Origin: Chitinophagaceae bacterium
GTDB lineage: Bacteria; Bacteroidota; Bacteroidia; Chitinophagales; Chitinophagaceae
NCBI GenBank assembly: GCA_025362915.1
Contig: JANYEU010000035.1
Location: 1-14,338 of the forward strand
Length of the DNA stretch: 14,338 nucleotides
Direction of reading: 5' to 3'
Below, piece by piece: positions 13,774-14,338 of the stretch. Positions within the stretch are counted from its first letter, which is position 1; each line of letters opens with the position of its first letter. The translations under genes were made by a program, and so were the position numbers. The notes beneath the pieces were generated by a model that was not told where the DNA came from, did not search any database, and saw only the letters and a program-made list of their open reading frames with translations.

Positions 13774-13778
13774 AGTAT

Positions 13779-13973
13779 TTACTTAAATAATCCATAAATT
13801 AACTTCAACACCCAGTTACTACCAGAATCCATTATCGCAACTATTAATGTAATAATAGAAGTTGCTATCAACACTATCAACGTGCTTTGTTGCAACTGTA
13901 TCCATGTAGGCCAAGTTACTTTTTCTACCAGCTCTTGGTAACTATCTTTGAAATATGCTGATATTTTATTCAT
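13779..13973 (-). CDS. secE: Preprotein translocase subunit SecE
   Basis: This 64-residue inner-membrane subunit clamps SecY in the SecYEG channel. It has the amphipathic helix with the conserved EKVTWPTWIQLQQST (17-31) and a single membrane segment (about 31-48), followed by a short hydrophobic tail. The size is typical of the short SecE of Bacteroidota. It lies 48 bases after the tRNA-Trp gene and five bases before nusG on the same strand, the classic order. Confidence 0.95.
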   Translation of the reverse strand: MNKISAYFKDSYQELVEKVTWPTWIQLQQSTLIVLIATSIITLIVAIMDSGSNWVLKLIYGLFK

Positions 13974-14021
13974 GCTAAAAATTTAAAACCTTATTGTTAC
14001 TATACTGTAAAAATGTGTTTG

Positions 14022-14092
14022 CACGGGCACTAGGATTCGAACCCAGATCAAAGGTTTTGGAGACCTGCATGCTACCGTTGCACCATGCCCGT
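14022..14092 (-). tRNA. trnW: tRNA-Trp (anticodon CCA)
   Basis: On the minus strand the acceptor arms ACGGGCA and TGCCCGT pair perfectly. The D arm is GTGC/GCAT, the anticodon loop CTCCAAA gives CCA, and the T arm is CTGGG-TTCGAAT-CCTAG. The discriminator is G73, as expected for bacterial tRNA-Trp, and CCA is not encoded. The outermost anticodon-stem pair (27-43) reads C with T, a mismatch. Length is 71 bases. Position between tuf and secE is standard. Confidence 0.95.
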
Positions 14093-14094
14093 GT

Positions 14095-14132
14095 AAAAAA
14101 AGTAGCTAATTAACATAATGCTAATTAGCTAC
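14095..14132 (-). terminator. Intrinsic terminator between tuf and tRNA-Trp
   Basis: An 11-bp perfect stem (GTAGCTAATTA and TAATTAGCTAC; 14102-14112 with 14122-14132) and 9-base loop is followed on the minus strand by seven Ts (14101-14095). The T-run ends two bases before the tRNA 5' end. It should end tuf transcription. The last stem bases plus the T-run also read TACTTTTT, close to a TAnnTTTG -7 box. Confidence 0.85.
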
Positions 14133-14168
14133 CCTATATAAAAGAACTATTAATTTCTTAGTTAATTC

Positions 14169-14338
14169 TTATTTTATTACTTCAGTAACTTGACCAGCAC
14201 CTACTGTACGTCCACCTTCACGAATCGCAAATTTAAGACCTTTTTCCATTGCAATTGGTTGAATCAACTTTACAGACAATGAAACATTATCACCTGGCAT
14301 AACCATTTCAGTACCTTCAGGAAGTGTACATTCTCCAG
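14169..14338 (-). CDS. tuf: Elongation factor Tu, C-terminal part (5' end outside window)
   Basis: The last 56 codons are present, reading GECTLPEGTEMVMPGDNV and ending GGRTVGAGQVTEVIK followed by TAA. This is the end of domain 3 of EF-Tu, the GTPase that delivers aminoacyl-tRNA to the ribosome. The frame is open to the window edge. It is upstream of tRNA-Trp and secE on the same strand, the usual Bacteroidota arrangement. Confidence 0.97.
   Translation of the reverse strand, partial: GECTLPEGTEMVMPGDNVSLSVKLIQPIAMEKGLKFAIREGGRTVGAGQVTEVIK

Overview
The window looks like chromosomal DNA from a member of the Bacteroidota, most like the Chitinophagaceae/Sphingobacteriaceae group. The group-level call is well supported; the family is a guess. 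The reasons are moderate-to-low GC, few Shine-Dalgarno sequences, -7 boxes of the TAnnTTTG type (clearest upstream of the inositol-phosphatase gene), lipoprotein signals of the L-x-S-C form, and the gene order tuf - tRNA-Trp - secE - nusG.

Layout. Bases 1-981 are the right part of an IS256-family insertion sequence: transposase without its N-terminus, two hairpins, then the inferred right end. Bases 1000-1167 carry an intergenic array with a 21-bp period. Bases 1211-5297 (minus strand) form a tight three-gene operon for surface polysaccharide: a short TolC-like outer-membrane protein, a Wzz-type chain-length protein fused to a degenerate BY-kinase-like ATPase, and a membrane GT2 synthase with D-S-D and QRARW motifs. 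A hexapeptide acetyltransferase is divergent to it (5534-6148). A class I glutamine amidotransferase follows, then a second 21-bp-period array (7078-7308) and a NodB-type polysaccharide deacetylase lipoprotein (7407-8252).

On the minus strand, thiL (thiamine-monophosphate kinase) and an S41 peptidase lipoprotein form a pair (8284-10876). They are followed by an inositol-monophosphatase-family gene whose predicted promoter sits directly against its ATG, and a RelE/ParE-type toxin-antitoxin pair with a perfect 14-bp palindrome upstream. A 640-base stretch without genes holds a 41-bp tandem repeat and other repeat debris. The right end is the housekeeping block tuf (3' part), terminator, tRNA-Trp, secE, nusG and a strong terminator, all on the minus strand. 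The expected rplK-rplA-rplJ-rplL-rpoBC continuation is absent downstream of nusG.

How the genes may work together. The GT2 synthase, Wzz/ATPase and TolC-like protein probably make and export one exopolysaccharide, which the nearby acetyltransferase and deacetylase could decorate. That functional link is inference from proximity and family roles. The most unusual sequence features are the two 21-bp-period arrays. Both carry a T-Y-GAAG core on the same strand, and I cannot assign them to a known repeat class.
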